DNA of 64,000 bases from Mariprofundus sp. UBA1536 (lineage in GTDB: Bacteria; Pseudomonadota; Zetaproteobacteria; Mariprofundales; Mariprofundaceae): positions 186,001-250,000 of the forward strand of contig DCPU01000018.1 of the NCBI GenBank assembly GCA_002323245.1. Reading direction: 5' to 3'. The notes beneath the pieces are model-generated. The model was not told where the DNA came from and made no database searches. It worked only from the letters and a program-made list of their open reading frames with translations. The translations under genes and the position numbers were made by a program. Positions 1 through 9,159 of this stretch are shown here, piece after piece (the first letter of the stretch is position 1; each line of letters starts with the position of its first letter).

Positions 1-135
1 ACCGAAAAATGAAGACTCAGACTTCACCACTTGGTAGGTAGATGCTTTTTTTGCTTCTTCGGCATCGGCTGCCTGAGGTGATAAGCCGCTGGTTAGCGTG
101 AGTATTGAAAAGGTTAAAATGAGCATATATTTCAT
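1..135 (-). CDS. Start of a small exported protein, product unknown (partial)
   Basis: Only the first 45 codons lie in the window; the gene runs off the left edge. The ATG at 135 follows a strong GGGAG ribosome site. The product opens MKYMLILTFSILTLTSG, a short basic start and hydrophobic core ending near an AQA/ADA-like site (residues 22-26), which is a Sec signal peptide. It lies 70 bases downstream of the giant exported protein on the same strand, so the two may be cotranscribed. Too little is visible to name a family. Confidence 0.6.
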   Translation of the reverse strand, partial: MKYMLILTFSILTLTSGLSPQAADAEEAKKASTYQVVKSESSFFG

Positions 136-205
136 AAAAAATCTCCCTTTTGAAGCTTGTTACAGTGTACTGCTTCAAATGCGTTTGGCTGTGAGCTGAG
201 TCAAC

Positions 206-3200
206 TTATTGGCTCAGCAACAAAGCCAATGATCCATATCGTTCTGGCACTTGTTCATCGGTTTTGCTGGCTTGGGCAAACAAGAGTTTGGCGGCCATGA
301 CATCACCGAGTTTATATTGAACAATAGCGATATTTACCATGATATCGACATTTCGTGTATCAATGTTCAGCGCTTGGGTATACATCGATTGCGCTTTAGC
401 AAAATCACCGCGCAAGAAGTGGATATTCCCCAGGTTGTTGAGCGCGGCAACATTGTTGGCATCTTTGCTGCGAATATCTTCCAGCTCAGCAATGGCTTGT
501 TCAAAAAGACCATTTCGAGCATATACCACAGCAATCTGCATCTGTGCTTGAATATTGCTCGGATCCAGTGAAAGCATCAAACGGTATGGATGAACCTGCC
601 TCTCCAGTGCCTTAACCGATAAAATACCCCATTCTTTATTGATTTTATCACCAAGTTGCGCTGCTGAAGGAATAGTTAAAGAAAATTCAGCAGGTGGAAG
701 CGTTACCGGCGGGTAAGTTTCCCAAGCTGTGGCTAAAGGCATAATTTTCAATTTATCTTGCTTGCCAAAGTTATGATATTTCCTCGCCCCTTCTGCCCAA
801 GCTTCTGTAAAGCTGGTGGCAATCAAGGTTGCTTCAAGAGGAATCCAAACTTCGCCATCAATGATTGCTAGTGCTTCATCATGCAGGCTGATGGAGTCTT
901 GTTGTGCTTCGGGTACACCTGTATTAAACATCATCAGCAGATGCTCAGGCACATCCAAGATGGCTGTCTCAATGCCTAAGTTGGCTAGCGCTGCAGCAAG
1001 TAAGATAGAAAGGTCGTCGCAATCACCACTGCGCTGACGAAGTGTTTCGCGAGGAAACTGAATGGTATCAAGTTGTGTAGCACCTAATTTTCCATATGGG
1101 GTATTGGGATCAACCAAGTATTGGATGCCATAAGCAGATAAGCCATTATAAACGGTCATGGCTTTAGATATACGCTCATTGACGGCGCCTTTTTTGGGGT
1201 TGTAGGCATTAACCAGTTGGCGAATAAACACAGCCAGAGCATCATCTTTGGGCGTAGCAAAAGAACCAACCATATCAAGCTGATCCCAAACGATGGCGTT
1301 CTTGCCATAAATGGTCATGGATTCGTTCAGCGTTTCAGTGTGCGGCTTACCAGCGAGATAATATTCAGCGCGCACTTCTGTTTGCACACCTGTATCTTCA
1401 TCGATATCCAAGATGCGGTTGTTAAAGGCTGCCAGTAAATCAATATCAATTTCACCGTTGGCTGGAATGCGCTCAACCACCATGGTAGTGGGGAAGTCCA
1501 TATATTCTTTCACTAAAAGCGAGATTTTGATATTGGTGTAGTCCACAGCCGCTTCGTTGCTCAACGTCAGTTTGCCAACCGGTTTGTCTGTATATTGCTT
1601 GTATGCTGCTGAGAAAACGCGTGAAAATTGAAGTTGTTTGAGTTTCGGGCCAAGTAAGCTTCCACCAGCATCCACCAATCGTTTCTTTTGTAGGTAAGCC
1701 ATGTTGAGTTGTTGTCGGTATTTGGCATTGTCAGGAGCTAGCTCTACTGCTTTTTGGAAAGCAGTGATGGCTTCATCAAAGGATTGGCGGGCCAGATAAA
1801 TGCTGCCAGCAAGCAATACGGGGGCAGCATTACGCACATCCAGCAACATGGCCTTATCGGTGATTTCCATAGCTTCGTTGTACATATGATTGGCCATGTA
1901 TGCGTGTGTTAAACTTAAGTGAACATCCATGTTGGTTTCGTCAATAAGCATGGCTTTTTTAAGGGTGTTGATACTGTCAGGAATCATGCCGCGTTGGTTT
2001 TGAATATCTGCCAGCACAATGTGCGCAGGAATTGATTTGGGTGCCAGTTGGAGTGCTCTGGCAGCATGGATGTCAGCCTCATTGAGTTCACCAGTTTGCA
2101 TAAGTGCAGTCGCTAGCGCCACTTGTGCTTGGGCATCTTTATCGTTGATAAGCGCAGCTTGTTCAAAATGGTCACGTGCGCAGGTATTGTCTTGCGCTAA
2201 TGTGCAAGCGTTGCCCAACCGCATGTGTACAGCAAAGTCAGTAGCATCCAAAGCAACGGCTTTGTTCAGGTATTCGACTTCACGGTCTGGTTTGTTGATG
2301 GCTAAGTATGCATCGGCCATGGCTATCCAAATGGCGGGATCGTTAGGCTCATCTTGGCCAGCTTTTGCCAGCATCGCTAAGGCTAGCGGTGCATTGCTTT
2401 CAGCCAGCGCAACACGGCCAAGGATGAAATAAGATTTTGGTTTTAAGCTTTCAACGCTTGCCATCTGGGTGGCAATACTGCGTGATGCTGCCAAATTGTT
2501 TTGCTCTAAATAAAGCAGCGCCAATTCAGGCAAAGCTTCTGGGTGAGATGGCTCTATTTTTAATGCGCCTTCATAAGCTGATGCCGCATCATCAAGCATG
2601 TTGTGTTTCTTATAGGCTCTAGCAACTGCCAGCCAAGACTGTGCATCACTGCCAGAAAGTTGTGTGGCATTGAGAAGCTCTGCTATGGCAGCCTCTGTTG
2701 CACCCAATTCAAAGTTGGCATCAGCAAGCGATAAATGCCACAGCGCCGAACTAGGCTCAAGAGCCACGGCTTGGCTCAGGTAATAAATCGCGCTGGGGAT
2801 ATCATCAAGTTGAATCAAAGCTTGGGCAGCAAGACTATAGAGTGATGCATCCACGAGCTGCTCTTTTTCCGCTAAATCCACAAGCGATTTCACATCCAGC
2901 CAAGCTTGCTTTTGCATCATGGCATCGGCTTGGTAATGGATGGCTTCGCTTTTGAAACCTTCAGTTTGTGTAAGAGGCTGGAATGTTTGAATGGCTTCAT
3001 CATAGGCTTGTAAAGCCATCCATGTTTTACCCAGATACAGTTGCGCTAAGGCATGTTCTGGGTTAAGTGCTGTTGCTTGCACCATTTGCGCTTTCGCTTC
3101 TTGCCAGTCCTTGTTTTGATATGCTTTCAAACCCAGTAAGAAATAGTCTTGATACACTGAAGATTTTTCACTTTCTTTGCCCAAGGGGCTTACCGCAGAT

Positions 3201-5350
3201 ACACGGTATTCTGTAATGTTTCCATCTTTACGACCAAGGTTCACTTGCGGAAGTACGGTTTGCTTCAGCAGGGTGAAAGGCTGCGAAATATCGGATCGAC
3301 CATATACGTTGTAATAACCGGAAAAGCTTTTGCTTTCAGCGAGCCAGTCTAAACGTACGTCAGTTTCATTGCCGGATATCAGTACATTACGCACTTGCTT
3401 AGGCGCGCGAAGGATATCAAAGGTATAACGCGCATGATTGGTTAAATCCACAAGTGAAAATGCTGTTGGATTGTTGGTGATGCTGTTAAACATCCATTGC
3501 TCATCACTAAAGAAGCCTGCTTCAGATGCAAATAACTTTTTCATCGGCTCTTGCGTCATATCGATGCTGATTTCGGTAACGCTTTGTTGGGCAAGTGTTG
3601 CAGCTTTAAATAAGTCAGCCAACGAGCCATCGGGGTTACTACGGAAAGCGCCAGACCAAAGTGCATCAAAACCAGCAGCCGGTTCTTGGGCTTTGGGTGA
3701 AAAGCGATACATAAATTTGTTATCTTTATAAAGCCAGACACTTAAGGGATTGTTTGGTGTTTTAGTAACAAAATAGAGGATGTTGTCTTGGTCAGTCATC
3801 ACGTCATAGATTTTTAGAAATTCATGGGGGTGTTCTTGTGGGAAACCAAGGATAGAGAGAATGTCGCCGCTGGGAGAGAAAGCGATCACGCGTTTGAGCA
3901 CACTATCAGCCACATAAATATTACTGCGCTGATCGACGCTGATACTTTGTGGGTCTTGCAAGGTTGCATCACCAAACACGCGTAGAAATAGTCCGTTACG
4001 ACTAAAGACTTGTACTCGTTTATTGCCAGTATCGGCGATATAAACGGCACTTGGCGTTATGTCCAAATCTTTGGCTTCTAAAAACTCACCGTCGCGTCGT
4101 CCGTTACCGCCAAATGTGAACTTGTATTGCCCCGCAGCATCAAAAACTTTTACGTCATTGTCATCAAGCACTAAGATTTCTTCTTGGTCAAAGACAGCTC
4201 GAATGGGGTCATTAAATTTAGCATTCAGTGTTTGCAAGACCGCACCATCATGCGAACGTAAAGTAACAGTATCATCATTTTGGTTGAGGCAGAGGACTTG
4301 CTCGGCTGCATAAATATAACTGACCTGACAAGCTGAACGAAGCACAGATGATAGGCGAATGCTTAGCTTATCGGCATCTTGTTGCATCCATGGCGCTTGT
4401 TGGCCATCAAGTTGAAAGACTTCAATTTTTTCATTGCCCTGATCGGCAACATAAAGCTTACCAGCATGATCCAAGCTGATGCTGCTCACCCGTTGAAACT
4501 GACCACGCCCTTTACCAACCGTGCCAAAGCTGGAAAGAAGCTCCATATTTTCCCAATCGATTTCATATATTTTGCCACTCTTTTTGTCGGCCAAAATCAT
4601 GATGCCATCAGGGCGTATGGCTATGGCTGTAATGCGCGGAGAATCATCGATGAGCTTTTTAAATTCATCTTTGCCAATCACTTTATCAAGCACGCCTACA
4701 TCCGAGTAGACCAAAATGCGGCCCCCATCACTTTCATCAAGTACATATACTCGGCCAAGGCGGTCAAGGCTGATATCAGTAATGCGCTTCAAATTATTTT
4801 CAGGAGATGTAGCATCATTACCAAAAGTGAATAAGAATAATCCCTGTTCGGTGAATGCTGAAATACGATTGTTGCCGTTTTCAGCGACATAGATAATGCC
4901 TTGGTCTGACCAAGCTGCAGCAACAGGATCTTTGATTTCACCCTCTAACTCACCCTCATTGGCTATGGATTTCCAATCGCCATCTTTGCCGACCCAAATT
5001 TTTTCATCACCGCTATCGGTAAGTAAAAAACGGTCTTGCGGCATAGGGATGATTTTTGAGATACGTTGGTCGCTATTTTTGTCAGACAATGTGCTGGTGA
5101 TTGGTGGTTTACCATAGGCCCATTGGTGAACATTGCGAGATGCATCGGTAATCCATAATCCACTTTCAGCAGCAGTCATGGATGAAATGGCATTGACTTT
5201 GATGCCAGGGAATTGCGCCTTATCAATACTATCTATGAGTTTAGGTTCAGCTAACGCCAAAGTAGGGGTCAAAAGCAGTAAGGTGAAGGTGAGGGTCAGG
5301 TGAAGGTTTGCCATGGAAATGGGTTGAGAATGGATGAACTTTGATAGCAT
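206..5350 (-). CDS. Giant exported protein: NHL-type beta-propeller, TPR array and transglutaminase-like domain
   Basis: The protein has 1714 residues. The start at 5350 is chosen because AAGGAG lies nine bases upstream; an in-frame ATG at 5314 is a second option, and both give a signal peptide cleaved near ALAEP. Domains in order: NHL-like repeats of the form D..G..YVAD..N.RI.VF (about 40-560, perhaps two propellers), a fibronectin-III-like stretch (about 640-740), a long TPR array (about 745-1290), a linker, a transglutaminase-like cysteine-protease fold with SGDCDDLS (Cys1444) and a later EHLLMMF histidine, and about three more TPRs at the C terminus. NHL and TPR units bind proteins or ligands, and transglutaminase-like domains cross-link or cleave proteins. 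A scaffold or processing role in the periplasm or outside the cell is inferred. Substrate unknown. Confidence 0.75.
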   Translation of the reverse strand: MLSKFIHSQPISMANLHLTLTFTLLLLTPTLALAEPKLIDSIDKAQFPGIKVNAISSMTAAESGLWITDASRNVHQWAYGKPPITSTLSDKNSDQRISKIIPMPQDRFLLTDSGDEKIWVGKDGDWKSIANEGELEGEIKDPVAAAWSDQGIIYVAENGNNRISAFTEQGLFLFTFGNDATSPENNLKRITDISLDRLGRVYVLDESDGGRILVYSDVGVLDKVIGKDEFKKLIDDSPRITAIAIRPDGIMILADKKSGKIYEIDWENMELLSSFGTVGKGRGQFQRVSSISLDHAGKLYVADQGNEKIEVFQLDGQQAPWMQQDADKLSIRLSSVLRSACQVSYIYAAEQVLCLNQNDDTVTLRSHDGAVLQTLNAKFNDPIRAVFDQEEILVLDDNDVKVFDAAGQYKFTFGGNGRRDGEFLEAKDLDITPSAVYIADTGNKRVQVFSRNGLFLRVFGDATLQDPQSISVDQRSNIYVADSVLKRVIAFSPSGDILSILGFPQEHPHEFLKIYDVMTDQDNILYFVTKTPNNPLSVWLYKDNKFMYRFSPKAQEPAAGFDALWSGAFRSNPDGSLADLFKAATLAQQSVTEISIDMTQEPMKKLFASEAGFFSDEQWMFNSITNNPTAFSLVDLTNHARYTFDILRAPKQVRNVLISGNETDVRLDWLAESKSFSGYYNVYGRSDISQPFTLLKQTVLPQVNLGRKDGNITEYRVSAVSPLGKESEKSSVYQDYFLLGLKAYQNKDWQEAKAQMVQATALNPEHALAQLYLGKTWMALQAYDEAIQTFQPLTQTEGFKSEAIHYQADAMMQKQAWLDVKSLVDLAEKEQLVDASLYSLAAQALIQLDDIPSAIYYLSQAVALEPSSALWHLSLADANFELGATEAAIAELLNATQLSGSDAQSWLAVARAYKKHNMLDDAASAYEGALKIEPSHPEALPELALLYLEQNNLAASRSIATQMASVESLKPKSYFILGRVALAESNAPLALAMLAKAGQDEPNDPAIWIAMADAYLAINKPDREVEYLNKAVALDATDFAVHMRLGNACTLAQDNTCARDHFEQAALINDKDAQAQVALATALMQTGELNEADIHAARALQLAPKSIPAHIVLADIQNQRGMIPDSINTLKKAMLIDETNMDVHLSLTHAYMANHMYNEAMEITDKAMLLDVRNAAPVLLAGSIYLARQSFDEAITAFQKAVELAPDNAKYRQQLNMAYLQKKRLVDAGGSLLGPKLKQLQFSRVFSAAYKQYTDKPVGKLTLSNEAAVDYTNIKISLLVKEYMDFPTTMVVERIPANGEIDIDLLAAFNNRILDIDEDTGVQTEVRAEYYLAGKPHTETLNESMTIYGKNAIVWDQLDMVGSFATPKDDALAVFIRQLVNAYNPKKGAVNERISKAMTVYNGLSAYGIQYLVDPNTPYGKLGATQLDTIQFPRETLRQRSGDCDDLSILLAAALANLGIETAILDVPEHLLMMFNTGVPEAQQDSISLHDEALAIIDGEVWIPLEATLIATSFTEAWAEGARKYHNFGKQDKLKIMPLATAWETYPPVTLPPAEFSLTIPSAAQLGDKINKEWGILSVKALERQVHPYRLMLSLDPSNIQAQMQIAVVYARNGLFEQAIAELEDIRSKDANNVAALNNLGNIHFLRGDFAKAQSMYTQALNIDTRNVDIMVNIAIVQYKLGDVMAAKLLFAQASKTDEQVPERYGSLALLLSQ

Positions 5351-5395
5351 TACGCCTTGCTCCTTCGATGCTTTTTACTGCGCGCGGGGTGAGAT

Positions 5396-5416
5396 GTGAT
5401 TGTTTATTTCAATCAC
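5396..5416. promoter_or_regulatory. Inverted repeat upstream of the giant exported protein gene
   Basis: Perfect 7-7-7 inverted repeat, GTGATTG, spacer TTTATTT, CAATCAC, about 46 bases before the start codon of the minus-strand gene. The size and place fit an operator or a 5' leader hairpin. No known regulator site is matched with confidence, and it has no U tract as a terminator would. Confidence 0.3.
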
Positions 5417-5534
5417 CAGACACACATTATCATCGGTATGGTTTTATGCCACCTTGAATCTGTGATGGGGCAAATGTTGCGATTTGTTTGATTAGGAATA
5501 AGAAGATTAAGATGAGGAATTGTTGAAGACATGC

Positions 5535-6407
5535 TCAAATCAATTGGATGGGAATCACGTTTTCGCGGTCAGCAAAGCTTGCTGGTTTGTACCATGCTTG
5601 GGCATATAAAGCCTCAAAAGTGGCATAAATACGTTGGTCGTCATCCATGTAGTTGGCCTTGTAATGGGTATCAAGATTGCGCAGCAATGCTCGTCCATAC
5701 AGCCCGCCAGAGCGCCCTTGAATGGCCGATGCAGAAGCGCCGATACCTTTAAGCTCGCGCACCAGGCTCATGGTGTCGGGATATGTGAGCGTGAATAAGT
5801 CGGCATCGGTGACGGGCATTTCAACAGCCACGGTGCTCAAGCTATTGCCTAGGCTCATCACATCAGGGAAAGACAAAACAGAATTGGTGCGCTCGGCATT
5901 AATGCTGGCAAGGGTTTGTTTAAGCTCGATAAGGGTGCGGCGACCAAAGGTGGAAAAAAGGATTAATCCGCCAGGCTTTAAAACGCGGCGCATTTCTTTC
6001 ATCATTCTTTCAACATCAGGCACCCATTGCATGGCCAAATTGGAAGTGACCAAATCAAATGATGCATCTTGAAAAGGCAGGGCAATGGCATCACAAGCTG
6101 CATGATGATGTTTGCCTTGCCATGGCCAACGCCGCTCATGGTGAGCTTTGGTATGTTTGACCATGGGTTCAGATAAATCAACGGCGTAAATGTTTGATTT
6201 TTTATACTTTTCAGCAAGTAAACGAGTGAAAAAACCTGTGCCGCATCCGATGTCGAGAATAGCTTTGGGTTCGATTTTGGTGAAATTGAGATGGCCCAAA
6301 AGCCTTCTGCCTATTTCACGCTGTAATTCTGCATGCGTATCATAATGGCTGGTTGCGCCAGAAAACGAGCGGCGCACTTGGCTTACGCTGATAAATTCTT
6401 CCACCAT
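5535..6407 (-). CDS. bioC: Malonyl-[acyl-carrier protein] O-methyltransferase BioC
   Basis: BioC methylates malonyl-ACP with S-adenosylmethionine, disguising it so that fatty-acid synthase can build the pimeloyl chain of biotin. The 290-residue product begins with the family's VRRSFSGATSHYD stretch. It carries the SAM-binding motif ILDIGCGTG (about 50-58), an acidic AVDLSEPM loop and the LKPGG motif of class I methyltransferases. The ATG at 6407 lies inside the end of bioH (25-base overlap), so translation is probably coupled. bioA is in the window too but 27 kb away, and bioF, bioD and bioB are not seen. Confidence 0.9.
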   Translation of the reverse strand: MVEEFISVSQVRRSFSGATSHYDTHAELQREIGRRLLGHLNFTKIEPKAILDIGCGTGFFTRLLAEKYKKSNIYAVDLSEPMVKHTKAHHERRWPWQGKHHHAACDAIALPFQDASFDLVTSNLAMQWVPDVERMMKEMRRVLKPGGLILFSTFGRRTLIELKQTLASINAERTNSVLSFPDVMSLGNSLSTVAVEMPVTDADLFTLTYPDTMSLVRELKGIGASASAIQGRSGGLYGRALLRNLDTHYKANYMDDDQRIYATFEALYAQAWYKPASFADRENVIPIQLI

Positions 6408-7162
6408 AACTCCAATGTTTGATTGAAGGCGGTATCATGGGTGAGAAATGGCGCGTGTCCACATTCTTTAAGCTCACGGTATTGCGCGCCATTGATTTGC
6501 TTTGCCAAATCTCGTCCTGCAGTTGCTGGCACAATAGCATCGTTGCTGCCATGGAAAATGAGGGTGGGGCAGCAAACATCACTAAGGTTAGCGCGTTCAT
6601 CTAGCGAAGAAAGTAAGTCTAAGCCCGCTTTTAAGCCAGCAAGCGTTGGTGGCGCTAGTTTGTTAATGGCGATGTGGGCAAGGTGGTTAAAGGATTGGCG
6701 ATCAATGTTATTGCCATGCAACATCAGGCGAAAAAAACGCTGCATCAGTTTAGTATCACCTGTTGATGCGGCATCGCTAAAGCCTTGCCATACATCATCT
6801 GCACAACCAAAAGACCAGTCGGGTTGTTGGCGAAAGCATGGTGTGGTTGAAACCAAAACCCATCCTTTGAAATTTGATAGTTGTTGCAGGGACCTTGCTA
6901 AAGAGAGGGCGATTTGGCCGCCAAGAGACCATGCGACCAAGACAAAATCTTCGCCATCAGCTTCCTGCAATATGTTATTATATATGTATTCCAACCAAAA
7001 AGGGGCTTCAGTATCTGGGCTGCCAGCATGTCCGGGTAGCTGTAAGGTTGCAGTGTTGGTTATCGGTGAAAAATAATGAATCTGCTGACACCAGATTTGC
7101 GGTGATTGTCCCCAGCCATGGAGGAACAGGAGTTTAGGGGGCTGATTAGCTGGCGTTGACAT
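6383..7162 (-). CDS. bioH: Pimeloyl-[acyl-carrier protein] methyl ester esterase BioH
   Basis: An alpha/beta hydrolase that removes the methyl ester placed by BioC once the pimeloyl chain is complete. Visible motifs are the oxyanion HGWGQS stretch, the nucleophile elbow AWSLGG (Ser79 from the ATG at 7162), the acid in HGSNDAIVP and the last histidine in ECGHAPF. The length of 259 residues is normal for BioH. An in-frame TTG at 7186 would add eight residues; neither start has a clear ribosome site, and I prefer the ATG. The overlap with bioC gives a bioH-bioC pair that completes the early biotin pathway. Confidence 0.87.
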   Translation of the reverse strand: MSTPANQPPKLLFLHGWGQSPQIWCQQIHYFSPITNTATLQLPGHAGSPDTEAPFWLEYIYNNILQEADGEDFVLVAWSLGGQIALSLARSLQQLSNFKGWVLVSTTPCFRQQPDWSFGCADDVWQGFSDAASTGDTKLMQRFFRLMLHGNNIDRQSFNHLAHIAINKLAPPTLAGLKAGLDLLSSLDERANLSDVCCPTLIFHGSNDAIVPATAGRDLAKQINGAQYRELKECGHAPFLTHDTAFNQTLELWWKNLSA

Positions 7163-7242
7163 GGGCGAACGTTGGCAGAAAAGCAACGGAAATCAAAAAA
7201 ACATTGTAAACACTTCAAAATTAGGGTGTTTGGCCTTGGTCA

Positions 7243-7270
7243 TTGACACTTGGGGCATAATGAGTAGAAA
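7243..7270 (+). promoter_or_regulatory. Candidate sigma-70 promoter for rpsB
   Basis: A perfect -35 hexamer TTGACA (7243-7248) is followed after 16 bases by TAGAAA (7265-7270), a 4/6 match to the -10. It sits about 85 bases before the rpsB start, upstream of the leader hairpins. Assigned by eye only. Confidence 0.4.
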
Positions 7271-7283
7271 CCGCCGCCAATTC

Positions 7284-7320
7284 GCACACGCTTTTTCCGT
7301 TGTGCCTTGCAAATGCAGGG
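7284..7320 (+). promoter_or_regulatory. Structured rpsB leader, possible S2 autoregulatory element
   Basis: Two hairpins lie back to back in the 5' leader: GCACACG pairing with CGTTGTGC (7284-7290 with 7298-7305, one bulge) and CCTTGC-AAAT-GCAGGG (7305-7320). They share C7305, so they may be alternatives. In proteobacteria S2 is known to repress rpsB-tsf through its leader RNA. The match here is by position and structure, not by a searched consensus. Confidence 0.35.
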
Positions 7321-7355
7321 ATTTAAAGCGTGGAGGAACAACAATCGGAGGACAT

Positions 7356-8171
7356 ATGTCTCAATTTACTATGAAACAACTGCTTGAAGCAGGGGTGCAC
7401 TTTGGTCACCAAACTCGTCGCTGGAATCCTAAAATGGCGCCATATATTTTTGGCTCACGTAACGGCATCCATATTATCGACCTACAAAAAACACTTCGCC
7501 TTGCAAACGAGTCTTATGACTTTATGCGTGAGCTAGCAACAGCTGGCGGCCGTATCTTGTTCGTAGGTACCAAGCGTCAAGCACGCGAAGCAATCAAAAC
7601 TGAAGCAGTTCGTGCTGGCCAATATTATGTAAATCACCGTTGGTTGGGCGGCATGTTGACCAACTTCCAAACCGTACAAGCATCTGTACGTAAAATGAAA
7701 GAGCTTCAACGCAAAAAAGAAGAAGGTTTGCTTGAGCTTTTGACCAAAAAAGAAGCATTAAAATTGATGGGCGAGCTTGAGAAATTGGAGCGCACACTTG
7801 GTGGCGTTCAAGAAATGAGCCGTTTACCTGACTGTATCTTCGTGATTGACGTGATGAAAGAAGAATTGGCAGTGAAAGAAGCGCAAAAATTGGGTATCCC
7901 AGTTGTAGCTGTAGTTGACTCTAACTGTAGCCCAGTTGGCGTTGATTATGTTGTACCTGGTAATGATGATGCGATTCGTGCTGTATCTTTGTTCTGCAGC
8001 AAAATTGCAGATGCAATTTTGGAAGGCACCGAAAGCTGGACACTGGAAAACGCAGCTGAAGATGAAGATGTGGTAGAAGCTATGGTTCGCCAAGCTGAAG
8101 CTGCAGAAGCAGCCGCAGTTACTGAAGAAGTTGCTGCAACAGTGGAAACTGAAGAAGCTGGAAAAGCATAA
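7356..8171 (+). CDS. rpsB: 30S ribosomal protein S2
   Basis: Component of the small ribosomal subunit. The 271-residue product starts MSQFTMKQLLEAGVHFGHQT, the classic S2 N terminus, and keeps NPKMAPYIFG, GTKRQA, HRWLGGMLTN and the SRLPDCIFVID stretch. The ATG at 7356 is fixed by the CGGAGG site five bases before it, although the reading frame is open further upstream. The last about 35 residues form an Ala/Glu-rich acidic tail, longer than in E. coli. It heads the operon rpsB-tsf-pyrH-frr, a conserved bacterial order. Confidence 0.98.
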   Translation: MSQFTMKQLLEAGVHFGHQTRRWNPKMAPYIFGSRNGIHIIDLQKTLRLANESYDFMRELATAGGRILFVGTKRQAREAIKTEAVRAGQYYVNHRWLGGMLTNFQTVQASVRKMKELQRKKEEGLLELLTKKEALKLMGELEKLERTLGGVQEMSRLPDCIFVIDVMKEELAVKEAQKLGIPVVAVVDSNCSPVGVDYVVPGNDDAIRAVSLFCSKIADAILEGTESWTLENAAEDEDVVEAMVRQAEAAEAAAVTEEVAATVETEEAGKA

Positions 8172-8202
8172 TCGCTTTTTAAAATAACCAAAAATAGACT
8201 CT

Positions 8203-8227
8203 GGGCGCCGGTCGGCGCCCCTTTTTA
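8203..8227 (+). terminator. Intrinsic terminator or attenuator between rpsB and tsf
   Basis: Perfect seven-pair GC stem GGGCGCC-GGTC-GGCGCCC (8203-8220) followed directly by C and a run of T. Because tsf starts only 15 bases later and has no evident promoter of its own, it probably acts as a partial terminator that lowers tsf expression relative to rpsB, as is known in E. coli. Confidence 0.75.
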
Positions 8228-8241
8228 ATTGGAGAAATAAA

Positions 8242-9132
8242 ATGGCAATTACTGCTGCAGATGTAAAAAAATTACGCGAAGCCACGGGCGCAGGCATGAT
8301 GGACTGCAAAAAAGCTTTGGGCGAAGTTGATGGCAACTTTGATGCTGCTGTTGATTACTTGCGCACCAAAGGTTTGGCTGCTGCGTCTAAAAAAGCTGGC
8401 CGCGTGGCCGCTGAAGGAATCGTGGCAACAAAATCACAAGGCAATGTGGCTGTGATTTTGGAACTTAACGCTGAAACTGATTTCGTGAGCAAAAATGACC
8501 AATTCGTAGCTTTTGCTGACAATGTCAATGCATTCATCTTGGATAAACGCCCTGCAGATGTTGATGCGCTTTTGGCGATGCCTTTTGATGGCGACTTAAC
8601 TGTTGAGCAATCGTTGTCACAATTGATCGCTAAAATTGGCGAAAACATGAGCATTCGTCGCTTCCAAGTGCTTGAGTGTGACGGCGTTGTTGCCAACTAT
8701 ATCCACGGTGCTGGTAAAATCGGCGTATTGGTTGCTGTTCAAGGCCAAAGCAACGATGCATTGGCGGATATCGCTCGTGGCGTGGCTATGCATGTGGCTG
8801 CAGCTAATCCAATGTTTGTATCTCGCGACCAAGTCACTCCTGATGTCATCGAGCGCGAACGCGCTGTGTTGACTGAGCGTGCACTTGAAAGCGGCAAGCC
8901 TAAAGAAATCGTGGATAAAATTGTTGCTGGTCAAATGCAAAAGTTTTATTCAGAAAACTGCTTGCTTGACCAAGCATTTGTGATGGATACGGATAAAATC
9001 GTAAGTAAAGCTGTATCTGATGTGCAAGCTGGCGCTAAAGTTGTTGGCGTTGTTCGCTTTGCATTGGGTGAAGGCATTGAGAAAGTGGTTTCTGATTTCG
9101 CAGCAGAAGTTGCAGCTCAAATTAACGGTTAA
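8242..9132 (+). CDS. tsf: Elongation factor Ts
   Basis: Guanine-nucleotide exchange factor that releases GDP from EF-Tu. The 296-residue product has the N-terminal UBA-like module with the family signature LREATGAGMMDCKKAL (about 11-26), the second signature around VILELNAETDFVSKN and the two exchange subdomains; the coiled coil lies near GKPKEIVDKIV. The ATG at 8242 follows GGAG by eight bases. It sits just after the rpsB terminator-like hairpin. Confidence 0.98.
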   Translation: MAITAADVKKLREATGAGMMDCKKALGEVDGNFDAAVDYLRTKGLAAASKKAGRVAAEGIVATKSQGNVAVILELNAETDFVSKNDQFVAFADNVNAFILDKRPADVDALLAMPFDGDLTVEQSLSQLIAKIGENMSIRRFQVLECDGVVANYIHGAGKIGVLVAVQGQSNDALADIARGVAMHVAAANPMFVSRDQVTPDVIERERAVLTERALESGKPKEIVDKIVAGQMQKFYSENCLLDQAFVMDTDKIVSKAVSDVQAGAKVVGVVRFALGEGIEKVVSDFAAEVAAQING

Positions 9133-9159
9133 ACAAAAAACGTTTGAAAAGAGGTTCGC

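Noticed and set aside
4379..4834. 151-codon open frame on the plus strand
   Set aside because: It lies wholly antisense to the giant exported protein, whose reading is supported by domain repeats; no ribosome site and no recognisable product.
6423..7076. 217-codon open frame on the plus strand
   Set aside because: Antisense to bioH, which has a full catalytic triad; the product is low in structure and matches nothing.
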